Shown: piece by piece, positions 32,381 through 45,200 of the stretch
Numbering within the stretch: position 1 is the stretch's first letter
How the letters are laid out: every line of letters begins with the position of its first letter
DNA from: Henckelia pumila
Taxonomy: Eukaryota; Streptophyta; Magnoliopsida; Lamiales; Gesneriaceae
Direction: 5' to 3'
Length of the DNA stretch: 64,000 nt
NCBI RefSeq assembly: GCF_033568475.1
Contig: NC_133123.1
Location: forward strand, 157,743,753 to 157,807,752
Notes under the pieces: model-generated
Databases searched by the model: none
What the model was told of the DNA's origin: nothing
Seen by the model: only the letters and a program-made list of their open reading frames with translations
Program-made: the position numbers and the translations under genes

Positions 32381-35092
32381 TTAAGAATCAACAGGATACT
32401 CCAAAGTTGAAAACAACCTCTTCCGGTTGAAGGCTGGTAAGAATTGCTTCCAGTTGCCAAAAAGGCGAACATGAACCTGAAGGTCATCATTTCCGAGGTT
32501 CCGTTGTTCCTCTTGTATCTCCTTTGCAGAAGAATTAGCTGAATCACTACATCCTTCTAATAAAATTGATTTAAGTGTTTGTATCTCTCCAATACCACAT
32601 GGAATTTCCTTCAAGTCTCTCGCATATTGAAGCACAAGGTTCTCTAGGCGTGGGAAGTGAGAACTGTCTGCTATCCACTCTTCAAGATTGGTGCCTTTGA
32701 TTTGCAGTGACTTCAATTTAAGGAATTCTCCTTCCACTGGATTCCATTCAGGCCCTTGGACGCCATATCTCTTCAATTTGAGAACTTCGAGATGAGGCAA
32801 TGAACCAACCAACGTCAAATCTTCCCAAGATAATCTGCAAGAGCTCAAAGTCAACTCCTTGAGCGAATGAGGAAAGCGGAGATTTTGTAGCACATCCTTG
32901 TCACAATTTAAGAGAAGTGATTCAAGATTACATAAATGGACAAGTTTGTTAACTTCATGGTGATCCAACCCATGGCCTGGGGCAAAATTCCTGTAAGTAA
33001 TTCCCAAATTTTTTATGTTTGGGATTCTACCGATAACCTTATCGGTACACCTGAAGTTTCTTACGTTATAGAGAGTCTGTAGATTTTTTAAAACAGAAAA
33101 ATCGCGGCTGCCATTTTTGCTCTTGGTGCTTGGAGGATCAGGCAAATAAAAGTCTCCGTCATTACGTTTTAGATGCCGGAGTTGTGGCATTTCCCATATT
33201 TCAGCTGGTAGATTCATTGGCCTCTCACTCCCCATACCAGCAATATGAATGGTCTGCAGATTCCAAAGTGAGGATAAAGATTTTAATGGATTCAACTGAT
33301 CTAGAGAGATTGGAGCCTTGAAAGCAATGTATCTCAAGTTAACCAGACACAAAACTTCTTCGTAGGAGTAGAAATCATCCATGTTGAGCAATCTTAGCAA
33401 TCTAGGACTGATAGGCAGCTTCATAAATGTGGCATTTCGCAAACTACAACATATCAACGATCGGGTGCATGACGTTGAATTCATGGCACCAAAGACCTGT
33501 TCATATTTCTCTTCCTTTAAGCTTCGATTAATAATAAGACGACGCTCATCGTTGATGCTTGTAGGACTATCATCGACGCCCTGTCTCATAGCAACAAAAA
33601 TAAATTTCTCCTTTTGAGCTTCCCTAAGGCATAGGTCTCTTAGGAGATCATGAATAGTACAAGTTTTGATTTTGTTGCTAGTCCCATAAGTATGTACCCG
33701 GACGAGATTTCTATGAACTAGATCTTTTACGTTATCCTCTGCGATTTCCTCCAAACTTCTAGAACTTATCGGTTTAAGAATCCCCTCCGCAACCCATAGT
33801 TTAACGAGTCTTGAAATGCTAATCACACAGTCTTCTGGAAATATAGCCATATAAAGGAAACATGGTTTTAGATGAACAGGTAAGTGCTTGTAGCTTAAAG
33901 ATAATATCCCGAAACAATCGCCATCGCCTTCCATATTTACTGCTGTGCGAGTATCGTTAGCAACATACTCCCAATATTCAACTGTTCGACTAGACTTTGA
34001 AAGAAGCCCACCAATAGCAACAATGGCTAGAGGAAGTCCCCAACAATTTCTAACAATCTTCTTTCCTGCTTCCTCCAATTCAGGAGGGCAACTTTCTTGT
34101 CCAAACACCTTGTCACAAAACAAAGTCCAACTTTTATCATAGTCTAGACAACGTAGCTTATGAGAGGTACATGAGTGAAAATTATCAGCTACATTTGATA
34201 GTCTTGTAGTTACCAGGACTCGACTACCATTGTTGTTATCCGGAATGAACCTCTTTATGCCATCCCAAGCCTCGATACTCCATATGTCATCCATTACAAT
34301 GAGATATCTTCTATTAAACAAACTTCTATGTAGAAGTAATCTTAATTCGTTATCATTCTTTTGAGTAATTTCTTCACCTCCCCCTGCAAGAACCCCGATA
34401 GCTTTTAATAGGCCTGAAAGGATTTCGTGCACGCTGTATTGTTGAGATATTGTAACCCAAGCATGAAGATCAAAGTGGTGCACAATCAAAGGACTCTTGA
34501 AAACGTGCCTCACGAGGGTAGTCTTGCCGATGCCACCCATCCCAACAACAGAGTGAATCTGGAGATTTGATTCGTCTCCAGTGAGTCTCTCCATTATTTG
34601 AATCAAATCTTCATCAAATCCCACCATATTATTCTTGCTAATGGATGCACCTCGTATGGAAGAACCAGCAGTAGCATCTCTTTTTGGCTGCTGCACGATT
34701 TTAATCCCTTCATTTCCCTTAATCTTCATCACATCTTTCTTCGTAGAACCAAGTTCTTCTATTACTTTCTGCAGATCTTGACAGAACAGAGTAGAGCTAC
34801 TTTCAGTCTCAGGCTTTGTTTCAGCTTCAGAATCTTCAAGAATTTGATCCACCACACGACATTCAATGATATCTTCTGCTGCATAAGCTGATCTTGAAAT
34901 TTTTTCCCCCAATGCCTGAATCTCGTCCACCCTTGTTAGCGAAAATTCTTCAAGAAAATCTTGCAAGAAAGTGATATTTTCAAGCAGAGAATCGATCTGG
35001 ACTTTGTCAAGAACAGCCATTTGGCGCGGTGGGTGTTGCGATATCTGGTCAAGGATATGTCCGAGAGAGAGCAGAGCTGCATAAGCCGCCAT
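32381..35092 (-). CDS. CC-NBS-LRR immune receptor, R1-like
   Basis: Intronless gene of 903 codons. A coiled-coil N terminus of Rx type (1-120) includes AAEDIIE as an EDVID-like motif. The NB-ARC domain has P-loop GMGGIGKTT (184-192), kinase-2 YLIVMDDIW (263-271), RNBS-B GSRVLVTTR (289-297), GLPL (352-355), RNBS-D CFLYMAIFPED (411-421) and, in place of MHD, IHD (480-482). Leucine-rich repeats run from about 560 to the C terminus. All ATP-binding motifs are intact, so it should be an intracellular sensor of pathogen effectors. The architecture resembles late-blight R1-type receptors of asterids. The LRR tract is short (about 300 residues), usual for this clade. TATATAAA on the minus strand at 35198-35205 is a possible TATA box 105 bp upstream. 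Only one copy is in the window, although such genes usually cluster. Confidence 0.93.
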   Translation of the reverse strand: MAAYAALLSLGHILDQISQHPPRQMAVLDKVQIDSLLENITFLQDFLEEFSLTRVDEIQALGEKISRSAYAAEDIIECRVVDQILEDSEAETKPETESSSTLFCQDLQKVIEELGSTKKDVMKIKGNEGIKIVQQPKRDATAGSSIRGASISKNNMVGFDEDLIQIMERLTGDESNLQIHSVVGMGGIGKTTLVRHVFKSPLIVHHFDLHAWVTISQQYSVHEILSGLLKAIGVLAGGGEEITQKNDNELRLLLHRSLFNRRYLIVMDDIWSIEAWDGIKRFIPDNNNGSRVLVTTRLSNVADNFHSCTSHKLRCLDYDKSWTLFCDKVFGQESCPPELEEAGKKIVRNCWGLPLAIVAIGGLLSKSSRTVEYWEYVANDTRTAVNMEGDGDCFGILSLSYKHLPVHLKPCFLYMAIFPEDCVISISRLVKLWVAEGILKPISSRSLEEIAEDNVKDLVHRNLVRVHTYGTSNKIKTCTIHDLLRDLCLREAQKEKFIFVAMRQGVDDSPTSINDERRLIINRSLKEEKYEQVFGAMNSTSCTRSLICCSLRNATFMKLPISPRLLRLLNMDDFYSYEEVLCLVNLRYIAFKAPISLDQLNPLKSLSSLWNLQTIHIAGMGSERPMNLPAEIWEMPQLRHLKRNDGDFYLPDPPSTKSKNGSRDFSVLKNLQTLYNVRNFRCTDKVIGRIPNIKNLGITYRNFAPGHGLDHHEVNKLVHLCNLESLLLNCDKDVLQNLRFPHSLKELTLSSCRLSWEDLTLVGSLPHLEVLKLKRYGVQGPEWNPVEGEFLKLKSLQIKGTNLEEWIADSSHFPRLENLVLQYARDLKEIPCGIGEIQTLKSILLEGCSDSANSSAKEIQEEQRNLGNDDLQVHVRLFGNWKQFLPAFNRKRLFSTLEYPVDS

Positions 35093-36061
35093 CGCTGATT
35101 GCCGATTTCTCTGTGCCCAAAATCAATCAGCGGGCACGTTAATTTGAGTATCATTGTGAATTATTGAGATAAATTTTTAATCTAATTTTGTTTTGTTTTT
35201 ATATATTTTTTAGTCGTAAAATTTTAATTGTTGAATTATATTTTTGAGAATTATTTGACATGAATAGTTTTTTTTTTTTTTTTTTTTTTTTTTGAAACAT
35301 TTGACATGAATAGTTGAAACACAATACTGGGGAGAAATAATTTTTTTCCAAATATATGACAATTTAGATAAATTTCAGATAAATGGTGGTGATATTTTTT
35401 AATATTTATATTTTATACTGTTTAGTATCAAATATAATTTAAAATATAAACCATGTTTTTTTGTCTTGAGTATTATAAATATATATTCGAAATTAAATTT
35501 AATGATTTTTGTTAAATTTTAAATTTTTTAATTTAATAAATTTAAAATTATTAATTTTTGGCTGATGTAACCCGAATTTGATCTGTTGGATTTGCAGGAG
35601 AGAACGGAAGACCCAACTCGTAGCCATCTCTATTTCATGATTTCTAAAAAAATCAAAATATTTAAAACTATATCTGTTTTGAATCTTGATCCAAATTTTT
35701 TTTTTTTGGGCAAACTAGCGATAAATGAGGATTCAGAAATAAAAAGTATGATTCAGATTTCAGTCCCTGTGTCAGCCTTTTTCTTCATTGAACCCCTGAC
35801 ACACAAAAAACTTTATTTTGAACTCCCTGGTATCAGATTTTACATATTTGCTCTCATTTATTTTATATTTAATTTATAAATTTTTTTCAACAATTTATAG
35901 GATTTATTAATTAATTAGCGGATTCACATTTTAAAAATATGATATGCATGCATGTCTGCTCGATTGGGTTTGTTTTAATTAATAATTTGAAAAATATTTT
36001 TTTTAAAAAAAATACTTTGATTGGTTGAGTTTTGCAATCTTGAGAAGTATCATGAAGGAAT
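35093..36061. other. Intergenic, AT-rich
   Basis: Contains a long T-run (about 35269-35293) but no recognisable gene. The NLR promoter must lie at its left end. Confidence 0.5.
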
Positions 36062-37635
36062 TGAAATGAAATAAGATCGATTCATGCAGAAGAAAATTTT
36101 GTCTTAACTGTGCTCCAATACTCTTGTTCAAGATTCGCCATATACCGACTGACTACTCTCATTATTTGTGCAATGTCTGGTTTTGTACAGATCATAGCGA
36201 ACATAAAACTTTTCACTGCTGATGCATATGGTACTCGAGACATCCACATCCTCTATGCTTCACTAATAGGACACACTTCAGAGGATAACTTGAAGTTAAC
36301 AGGAAAATGGGTTGAAATTGACTTACTATCTTGCATGTTGAAGCGCTGAAAGATTTTTTTCAAATAATTTTTCTGGGAAAGCCAAATCTTCCTATTACTT
36401 ATGTCTCAATGAACTTGAATCCCTAGAATCTTGTTTGCTGGTCTCAAGTCCTTCATATCAAATTTCCTAGCTAATTGTGCCTTCAATTCTTGAACCCTAT
36501 CTTTGTTTGGGTCTACAACCAACATGCCGTCCACATACAACAGCAAAATGATATAATCATTATTACAAGACATCTTGAAATATATACAAGGGTTTGTACT
36601 GAGTCTGTTGTACACAAGGCTCATGATATAGAAATCAAATCTCTTGTACCACCATCTCGGCGCCTGTTTGAGACCGTACAAAGATTTTTTCGACCTGCAA
36701 ACCAAGTTCTCTTTGCTCTTTTCTGCAAAACTTTCTGGCTGGATATAGATTTCTTCTTCAAAATCGCCATGAAGAAATGCAGTTTCACATCTAGCTGTTC
36801 TAGATGTAGGTCAAACACCACACACATTGTCAATACTACTCTGACTGTTTTAAGTCGAACCACATGAGAAAATATATCATTGAAGTCAATGCTTTCTTTC
36901 GGAGCATACCTTTTTACAACCAATCTCGCACGATAACGCTCCACTTGATTATTGACATCACGATTAATTAGCTGGATTGCCAGTCCACGCCTCCACCGGA
37001 GTCTTTAAATCAATTGACATTGAAGGGGAGCGAATGATAATGTAAGAAGCGATTTTGACTGCTTCTGCCCAAAATGATTTGGGTAGACCCGTAGTACTCA
37101 ACATGACCATTGTTCTGTCCAACAAAGTTCTGTTCATCCGCTCTGCAACTTTATTCTGTTGAGGCGTGTAAGGCGTTTTGAACTGTTGTTTGATGCCCTC
37201 ATACTGAAAAATGCATCAAATTCATCACTGATATATTCTCATTATCCGTCCTCAAACACTTGATTTTTTTGTTAAAATCAAGTTCAACCCGCGCTTTGAA
37301 AACTTTGAAGACTTCAAAAACATCTGAATTCTTCTTGATTACACCCAACTTCTCTTAGAAAAATCATCAATAAACGAGACAAAATATCTCGCTCCTCCTA
37401 GGAACACCACCGGTCCTTGCCAAACATCAGAATGAATCAGCTCTAATATTCATTTGCTTTTTGGTAGTAAATGTACCAAACTTTAATCTGTATTGTTTAC
37501 TGTTAACACAATACTCACAAAAAGGTAGAGTCACTTTTATAAGCCAACATCTTTTGTTCTGAGAGAATCTCGTTTGACATATGCCCGAGCTTTTTATGCA
37601 TAACACTGTTAATTCTTCTTTCAAATCAATTAATG
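36062..37635 (-). pseudogene. Decayed Tnt1-like Copia retrotransposon fragment
   Basis: Read on the minus strand, pieces of a Copia polyprotein appear in order: GAG-pre-integrase (about 37590-37460), integrase core (about 37400-37000), reverse transcriptase (about 36990-36410, with [19 protein letters not shown] and a mutated YVDG where YVDD is expected) and the RT/RNase H link (36350-36070). Many stops and frame changes. No LTR visible. The 5' side is cut off where the Gypsy-type LTR begins at 37636. Confidence 0.85.
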
Positions 37636-38995
37636 TGTAACACCCCGATTTTATCTTAATTGAGCTTAATTGAGATAATCGGAGATTACAGAGTTCAAGA
37701 GACGACTTGATTTTGATCAAGGTCTATTTTGAAAATTTTGGAATTTTCAGGGACTAAAATGCAAAATTAGAATTTGTTAGATATTTATAAGGGTTTTGAC
37801 TATTTTCTTCACTCCATCACCTCATCCAACACGCCTCCTCCCCCATTGAAGACTCCCCAACGATTCTCAAGCTTCCAGATTTCATCCCGAGCTCGATCCG
37901 TCCGTTGAAACTTATTTCTGAAGGCAGATTAGCGATCACGACTGCGAGAGCTTCGTTCTATCGTAGGTATTTCTCCGATCAGATGCATTATATTTTTCGA
38001 ATGTTGTTAGAATCGTTTGAGTTTTGAGTATGTTGTTCTTGGCAGAGTTCTGATCGTTTATTCTCTGTCGGTTTTGAAATAGAGCGTCGTTCGGAATTGT
38101 TATGATTTTCGGAAGCCTATTTTTGAAAATGAGGTTTTGGAGATGTGTTGGAATTGCTTTGTTGTTGTTGTTGTCTTAGCATTGTTATGAGATGTTATCG
38201 TTATTGTACTGCTGTTTGCGTTTTCGATTTGATCTTAATCTAGCCGTTATGCCGCCGATTTGAGTTTTGGGCTATAGTTTGGTTTGAATTGATTTGAGCC
38301 GTTTTCAATTGTGTTGAATGTCGATAGTGATCTCGGACCTTTATTACTTCTTTTGCAGATTTGTTTGAAGGTCATTGAGTTGCGAGGTTGTAGGAGTTGT
38401 ATCGTTTTAGAGATTGTAGCCGGTATAGTATCGATTCTCTTACTATCGACTAGGAAGTTGATTGAATCTTGAATGAGTATATTATTGTTGTTGTTTCCAG
38501 GTTGGAGCATCGACGTTTGAACAGAGTTATAAGACGACTTAGACTGGAATGGAACGAGTGACTCGAATCCAACTTGATTCGAGTGTTCCGAAAAAATCAC
38601 ATACTTGCATGTTAATTGTTTTACTTGAATGAGTTATGATTTGCATTGCATTCATATTGAGCCAATGAATTTTATTTCATTTTGAGTTAGACGTTCTGAG
38701 AACTATAGTAGGGGGCATTGGCAGACGATTTACTGCAATGACCGACTTAACTCTATATAGTTGCTTCAGAGTCTAGAAGATTGAAATATGCACTATCCAC
38801 CTCGAGGGGTGAGTCGGTGTGATTTGTGTGATACTTCATCCTTGGGATCCCAATAGAGGAAAATAGCAGAGAACCTTTACCTTGTGATTATCCAGACTTG
38901 ATAATCCCAGATTTTTAAAGACATGCATTGCATTTTATACATTTGAATTGAGTTTAGACATGCTTTTGGAATTGCTTGTCTTATATATATATACA
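37636..38995 (+). mobile_element. Gypsy-type LTR, left part
   Basis: Starts TGTAACACCCCGAT, the common start of plant Ty3-gypsy LTRs, within the broken Copia fragment. Non-coding for 1.36 kb with a TATA-like TTTATAAGGG at about 37783. It stops at a TA-rich junction with the Helitron-like tract and appears to resume at about 63862. Whether this is a solo LTR or the 5' end of a full element cannot be seen because the window ends. Confidence 0.6.
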
Positions 38996-39754
38996 CTAGA
39001 AAAATGTACGTGCGTTGCACGTAACAATTAACAATTTTATTTGATTGAGACCGAAGTTATCAAATTTCAAATGTTTAGCTTTATTAAAATCAAGTGTTAT
39101 ACTTTTTACGGGCAAGTTCAAACTTCAGTTACCATGATTCAATATCTAATTAGCTACTGAAGTGGCCATATGACCTATTTAACTTTCTTTTTTGTTATAT
39201 TTGTCGGTTTCTGATCGACGGTTTTTTGTACTGATATTATATGTTTATGCATTGAGTTTGATTTATTTTTTAGCTAACAATTTTAAAACAATAACATATG
39301 TTATATATTTATTAAAAAACGTAAAATATATATATTTGTTACAAACTGTAGGATCAAGAGATTTGTGTTTTAATAAAAGCTATAGTTAGTGGTAATTGTG
39401 TAACGCAAATATTTTAGATCGTATCGCAGTTCAAACAAATACATGTTTCAATTGTTCAACCCAAGTAGACAATTATTGCACCCAAACAATCACCTTATCA
39501 ATAATTGTGCTTTCAATCAATATGAATCGAAACTACGAGCTTGACTCTAATATTAATTATATGACTGAACACGTCTCGCTTTACCAAAATTTATAGTTGA
39601 TGATAACAATACGACTCAAAATTTTAAACAATACAAAATCTCAAACATCATGTTTCGATTAATGCTCTCAGAGACTATTATTGCACCCCAGCATAAACAA
39701 TTTATGTTAAATGCTAATTTTACTTATATTCATTTTTTTTTAAAAAAATAATAA

Positions 39755-40410
39755 TTTCTTTCTGAGAAATGATTTTTGATTCATTAACTTGTCCAAATTT
39801 GAGTTTTAATCCATTGAGTTGTCAAATTTGGTTGTGGTGCACTAACATTTAATTTTCAATTATTTTTAGTCCAATTGCTGACGTGATATTTGACAATTCA
39901 ACAATGTTCGATCTCACTTCAGCATTTTTACGTCGTGTCAGTATTTTTTTTTTATTATTATAAATCAGTATTTTTCAGTGTCACGTACGTCCCCAATTAG
40001 ACCAAAAGTAGCCGAATTAAAATTTAGCGTATCACAAATAAACTTTGTAAACTTAGTGGACCAAATCATAATATTAAATAAGTTAGTGAACAAAAAAAAC
40101 TATTTTTTCTTTATTTAAAAGCTCTCTTTATTTAGAGATGAATTTTGATCTTCTATTGATAAAGTAAATATAAATCACGTATTATTTTTTCTCTGATAAA
40201 ACATGTTAATCACTAGACAATTATTGTAGCTTGACTTGCTACAGTAATTTCTTTCAGATAAATGATTTTTCGATTCATTAACTTGTCCAAATTTGAGTTT
40301 TAGTTCATTGAGTTGTCAAATTTGGTTTTGGTGTACTAACATTTAATTTTCGAATATTGTTAGTCCAATTGCTGACGTGATTTTTGACAATTCAACAATG
40401 TTCGATCTCA
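39755..40410. repeat. Direct repeats of about 160 bp
   Basis: The segments 39755-39910 and 40255-40410 share ATTAACTTGTCCAAATTTGA, a CAATTGCTGACGTGAT phrase and ACAATTCAACAATGTTCGAT, with small differences. Non-coding. Confidence 0.8.
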
Positions 40411-40713
40411 ATTTTTGACTTGAATATGTTTTTATTCTTAATTTTCTTCAATAATAATCCAATTTAGTTGTTTTAAATTTGATATGCGTATAAAGCACAT
40501 GTTGTTGTACATGCCATAAAAAGCATTTATATGGAGTTTAGTTCTCATATTAAATATCATATATCCTACTCTTTTAAAAATTTATCCCTATTAAATTCAT
40601 ATTATTAACTACTTGTATAATTATTTTATTTTATTAAAGTTTAATTAAATAAGGGCAAAATAATAAATTCTTTTACAAAATTTACTTTTACAAACACTTT
40701 TTTAATATATATA

Positions 40714-42192
40714 TGTTGAATCCGATATTTTGGTGATAACAAACAACAACTCATTGTATAGGAATGTGCTGCCAACGATTGTATTTCAGGAATCTACTAC
40801 AACTTCTACCGGAAGCTTGTCAACCGCCCCTGCTCTCGACCGGCTGAAGACACAAGGATAAATCTCTACCGGAAGCTTGTCAACCGCCTATGTCTCTCGA
40901 CCGGCTGAAGTCACAAGCCTATCGACTGGCTATCAAAACCAGCAGAGGATAAATCTATCTACCGGAAGCTTGTCAACCGCCTTTGCTCTCGACCGGCTGA
41001 AGTCACAAGCCTATCGACTGGCTATCAAAACCAGCAGAGGATAAATCTCTACCGGAAGCTTGTCAACCGCCTTTGTCTCTCGACCGATTGAAGTCTCAAG
41101 CCTATCGACTGGTTATTCAAACCAGCAGAGGACAAATATCTCTACCGGTAGAATGCCAACTGCCTATCTAGATATCTCGAGACAAGTACCTGTGACAAGA
41201 TGTTCTTTGCAGGATCCTTTATTAAAAGCAGAACCGGCGTATCAGAAGATTTGTTGACTCCTGCAATCGAGACAACAGGTTGCACCAAAATGGCAAAAAC
41301 ACAGAATGACTACAGATAAAGCATTCGACCGTTTATTCCAGTTTTGGACCCTGGAAGTTGTCTGCAGTGTACGATCTTCATGCAGAATCATCAATGCATT
41401 TATGAGCATTAAATGTGCATTCAATGCAGCATCAGAACGTTCAAAATAAAGACGTTGATGATTGACCTATATAAAGGGAAGATTGCTCAAGAAACAGAAA
41501 AGTGAAAACGGTGAGAGACAAGCAATTCAGAAAAATATCAATCAACTCAATCACTTGAATAATATCAGAAGTCCTGATCTGATATACTTGAGCACACTTA
41601 CAAGATCATTCATTTTGCTGCTCAAATAAACCCTCGCCTACAGTTCACATATCTGATCGTCAAGGATCATCCTAGGGTTTCCAAGCCTCTCGATCGCTCT
41701 GCAGTTTGAGAAGCTCAATTCAACTATACTCATTGTTGAAGAGACTTGAAGCTACTCTGAAAGCTTCCACCAGTCTGATAAGAACTGAGAATCTTATCTG
41801 TGTAAATCTAGGAGTTTCGGATTAGGCATTGGATAAGTCCTAAGTCTGAAGTGGGTGTATTACAAGACGTTGTAATAACCAAAGTCTTCTAGTGAATTCC
41901 TTCCTAAGTGGAAGAAGGGGAGACGTAGAAGGATTAAGCCTTCGAACTTCCATAAAATCGTGCTTTAGCCTTTACTGCCATTTATCTTACATCCTGCTCA
42001 TACATTGCATTATAAACTTTGCATCACTAAAACCTATGAACTATTTTCGCACTATTTAAGTTGTTCAAAACGTTTTAGAAGTTGAGAAAACCGATTAAGT
42101 GAACTAAACCTCGCTTGATCATTTTGAAGAAAAAGAAGATAAGTTTCAGAGTGTATTCACCCCCCCCTCTACCCTCTGAACCGATCCCAACA
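40714..42192 (+). repeat. 5' LTR of the Sirevirus-like element
   Basis: TGTTGAATCC...GATCCCAACA. It differs from the 3' LTR (60337-61814) at about six bases noticed by eye plus one C in a C-run. A TATA box TATATAAA lies at 41468-41475. The first third consists of imperfect tandem copies of a 45-90 bp unit with CTACCGGAAGCTTGTCAACC (40806, 40866, 40959, 41049). Confidence 0.95.
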
Positions 42193-42194
42193 AG

Positions 42195-42212
42195 TGGTAT
42201 CAGAGCGGGTTC
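42195..42212 (+). promoter_or_regulatory. Primer-binding site (Met-tRNA)
   Basis: TGGTATCAGAGCGGGTT two bases after the 5' LTR. Confidence 0.9.
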
Positions 42213-42245
42213 CTTTCTCAACTGCTGATCTAAAGTTTTAAAATC

Positions 42246-45200
42246 ATGACTTCTTTCAACAGAATTCCTATGTTTTCTAAAGAAGAGTATGATGATTGGA
42301 AAATTCGCATGCAGGCACATCTTGCAGCACAGGATGATGACATGCTATATGTCATAACAGACGGTCCTATCAAAATTATGAAGGTCAACCCAGCTCTAGC
42401 CGATGGTGCAGGATAAATGATTGAGAAACCAAGAGCTGAGTGGACCACTGAGGACAAAAAGAAGGCCAATCTTGACAATGTGGCCCGGGACATCCTATAC
42501 AAAACACTGGACAAGAATATGTTCAGCAAAATCAAGTCATGTCCCACAGCAAAGGAGATTTGGGAGAAGCTCACTCAGCTGTGTGAAGGGAATGACCAGA
42601 CAAAGGAAAACAAGCTCACCTTGGCCATTCAAAAATATGACAACGCCAAAATGAAGCCAGGGGAAACCATGGCTGAATTTGATGAACGGTTCAGCAGTAT
42701 CATTTGTGATCTTATTGCTTTAGGTAAAATTTATACTAACCGTGAAATTGCTGTGAAGGTTATGAGAGCTCTGCCCAAAGAATGGGAGATCAAGACAGTG
42801 GCCATGAGAGAGTCAAAAGACTTGAGCAAGGTTGAACTGCATGATCTCTTTGCAGATCTCAAATCCTACGAGTTCGAGCTCAACATGAGAACAGAAGATG
42901 AACCATCTACCTCTCAACCAACCAAGGCCTTAACCTCAACCGTGATACGTCCACCGGTCGAGGAAGCTCCAAAGAGATCAGCTGAGCAAATCAGCAATGA
43001 AGCCATGACACTCTTTGTCAAGAAATTTGGTAAATTTATGCGTAAAAACAATTCTAAATTTAAAAATTATCATAAATCGGACCATACAAACGATGGTCCT
43101 ACTTGTTTTAACTGTGGCAAGCCAGGCCACTTCATTGCAGAGTGCACCAAGCCTAAGAGCAATGATCAGAAGCAATTTTCTGAAAGAAGAAGGGGCAAGG
43201 AGGACAAGAGGACCCTTAGAAAAGGAAGAGACCAAAGGGTTCTAGTAGCAGACGAAATCAAAAACAAGTGGGCTGAGTCTGACTCCGACAACTCCAATAC
43301 CGGAAGCTCTTCAGATGACAGCGATGATGAAAAGGTGGAATGCCTTATGGCTGACATCGAAGAAGAAGCTGAGGAGGTATTTGACTTTGGCTCACCTGAA
43401 TTTACTCACAGTGATTTGGTTACTGCTTTACACGAAATGGCTAATGAATACAAAGCATTATCCAAGGAGTTCGAGGAAGTAAAGGCAGAAAGAGCTGACC
43501 TAAAAGATAAGTCAAGCGAATCAAGCTGCATGCAGCAAAAAGAGCTTGATGGTCTTAAGGTCAAGCTAAGTCTGCTGGCTACTGAGAACGACACCTTGAA
43601 AAGAGTATTCCAAGCTACCTTGATTGAGAATAAAAAACTACTTGAAACCATTAAGGCTTGGAATAAATCTTCTGTAACCATTGACAAGATTCAAGAAATC
43701 CAAAGACCGGTACATGATAAGACCGGTCTAGGGTTTGGAACAAATGAACAGTCTATGGAGTCCTGTATTCAGTCAAGCCTGGACAAAGGCAATCTTAACA
43801 AAATAAGATTTGTCAGGTCCAGCACGATATATGAACACGATAAGTGCAGCTTTGACAAAAATCAGAAAGTATCTAACGAACGAAGCTCTAAGCATAGAGG
43901 GCTGGGATATGTGGATCCCCAGATCTCTAATCAAAGAGGAACTTGGATCAAACCAAAACCTAATGAAAGAAGAAAGGGAAACCAATCTAATTTCAAAAGG
44001 CCATGGAATGAGTCTAACTACTCTAAGAAAAGATGGTCAAAGGAGAAGCCTTACCAGTACTTTAATTGCAGGCCAGTTCAAAAGAGGTACAGGCTAACTG
44101 ATGAAAATCAAAAAGGCAAGCAGCACACAGCAACCTCACAAGCACACACATTTACTGCCTATCGACCGCACAGATTTCTGGACACACACACGGGCAAACC
44201 TATAAGGGTGTTCCAGGTGTGGGTCCCGAAAGGGCTAATCCGACCTGGACCCTACTAGATATGGGTACCAAAAGTTCTTCACTCTTTGCAGGTACTAAAA
44301 GTCCAAACGGGTGAGAAAACCACTTCTATCAAGGACACTACCTGGTATTTAGATAGCGGTTGCTCACGACACATGACAGGGAATCCAGAACTTCTAACAG
44401 AAGTGGTGTTGTGCAAAGGACCAAAGATCAGTTTTGGAGACAACTCCAAAGGTAAAACCGTGGGTAAGGGTAAGATTATCCATGGTAACATCATTATTAA
44501 AGATGTGTTACTTGTTGACAAACTATGCTATAATTTGATAAGTATTAGTCAACTATGTGACAATGATCATTCGGTCGAGTTTCACAAACACACTTGCCTC
44601 ATAAAAAATGACAAAGGTGAGACTCTTATGACCGGTGTACGAGACCTAAACACCTACAAGGTAAACTGGTCTTGCTCACATATTTCTTCACCTACTTGTC
44701 TTACTGCTCATCATGATAAACATTGGTTGTGGCATAAGCGATTAAATCATCTAAATTTTAAGTCCATTTCTAACTTGAGGAAGCATGATTTGGTTTCTGG
44801 TCTGCCTGAAGGAGTTTTTATAAAAGATAAAGTTTGTCCTGCTTGTCAACTAGGAAAGCAGGTGAGAGCAACTTTTAAAAATAAAGGGTGTATGTCTTCT
44901 TCCAAATGCTTAGATTTACTTCACATGGACCTATTTGGCCCTATACCAGTAAGAAGCATAGGGGGAATGAGATATGCTCTTGTTATTATAGATGACTTTT
45001 CTCGATTTACTTGGGTCATCTTTCTCTCTTCAAAAGATCAAACTGCACCTCACCTGATTAAGCTTTTTAAACGCTTGCAAAATGAACAATCTACTGTGAT
45101 AGATAGGATCAGGAGTGATAGAGGGACTGAATTTTTAAACACCACTCTTATGACTTATCTAGATGATCAGGGAATCAAGCATGAGCTGTCAGCTGCTAGA

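Noticed and set aside
32189..32410. 73-codon plus-strand frame next to the 3' end of the NLR gene
   Set aside because: No ATG start, overlaps the NLR end on the other strand, no recognisable domain.
36110..36349. Plus-strand ORF of 79 codons as a gene
   Set aside because: The minus strand of the same stretch reads as the Copia RT/RNase H link, so this is a shadow of the decayed retrotransposon.
40800..41160. CRISPR-like array (regular repeats in the LTR)
   Set aside because: Unit length varies, the spacers are themselves repeated, there are no cas genes and the DNA is a plant LTR retrotransposon.
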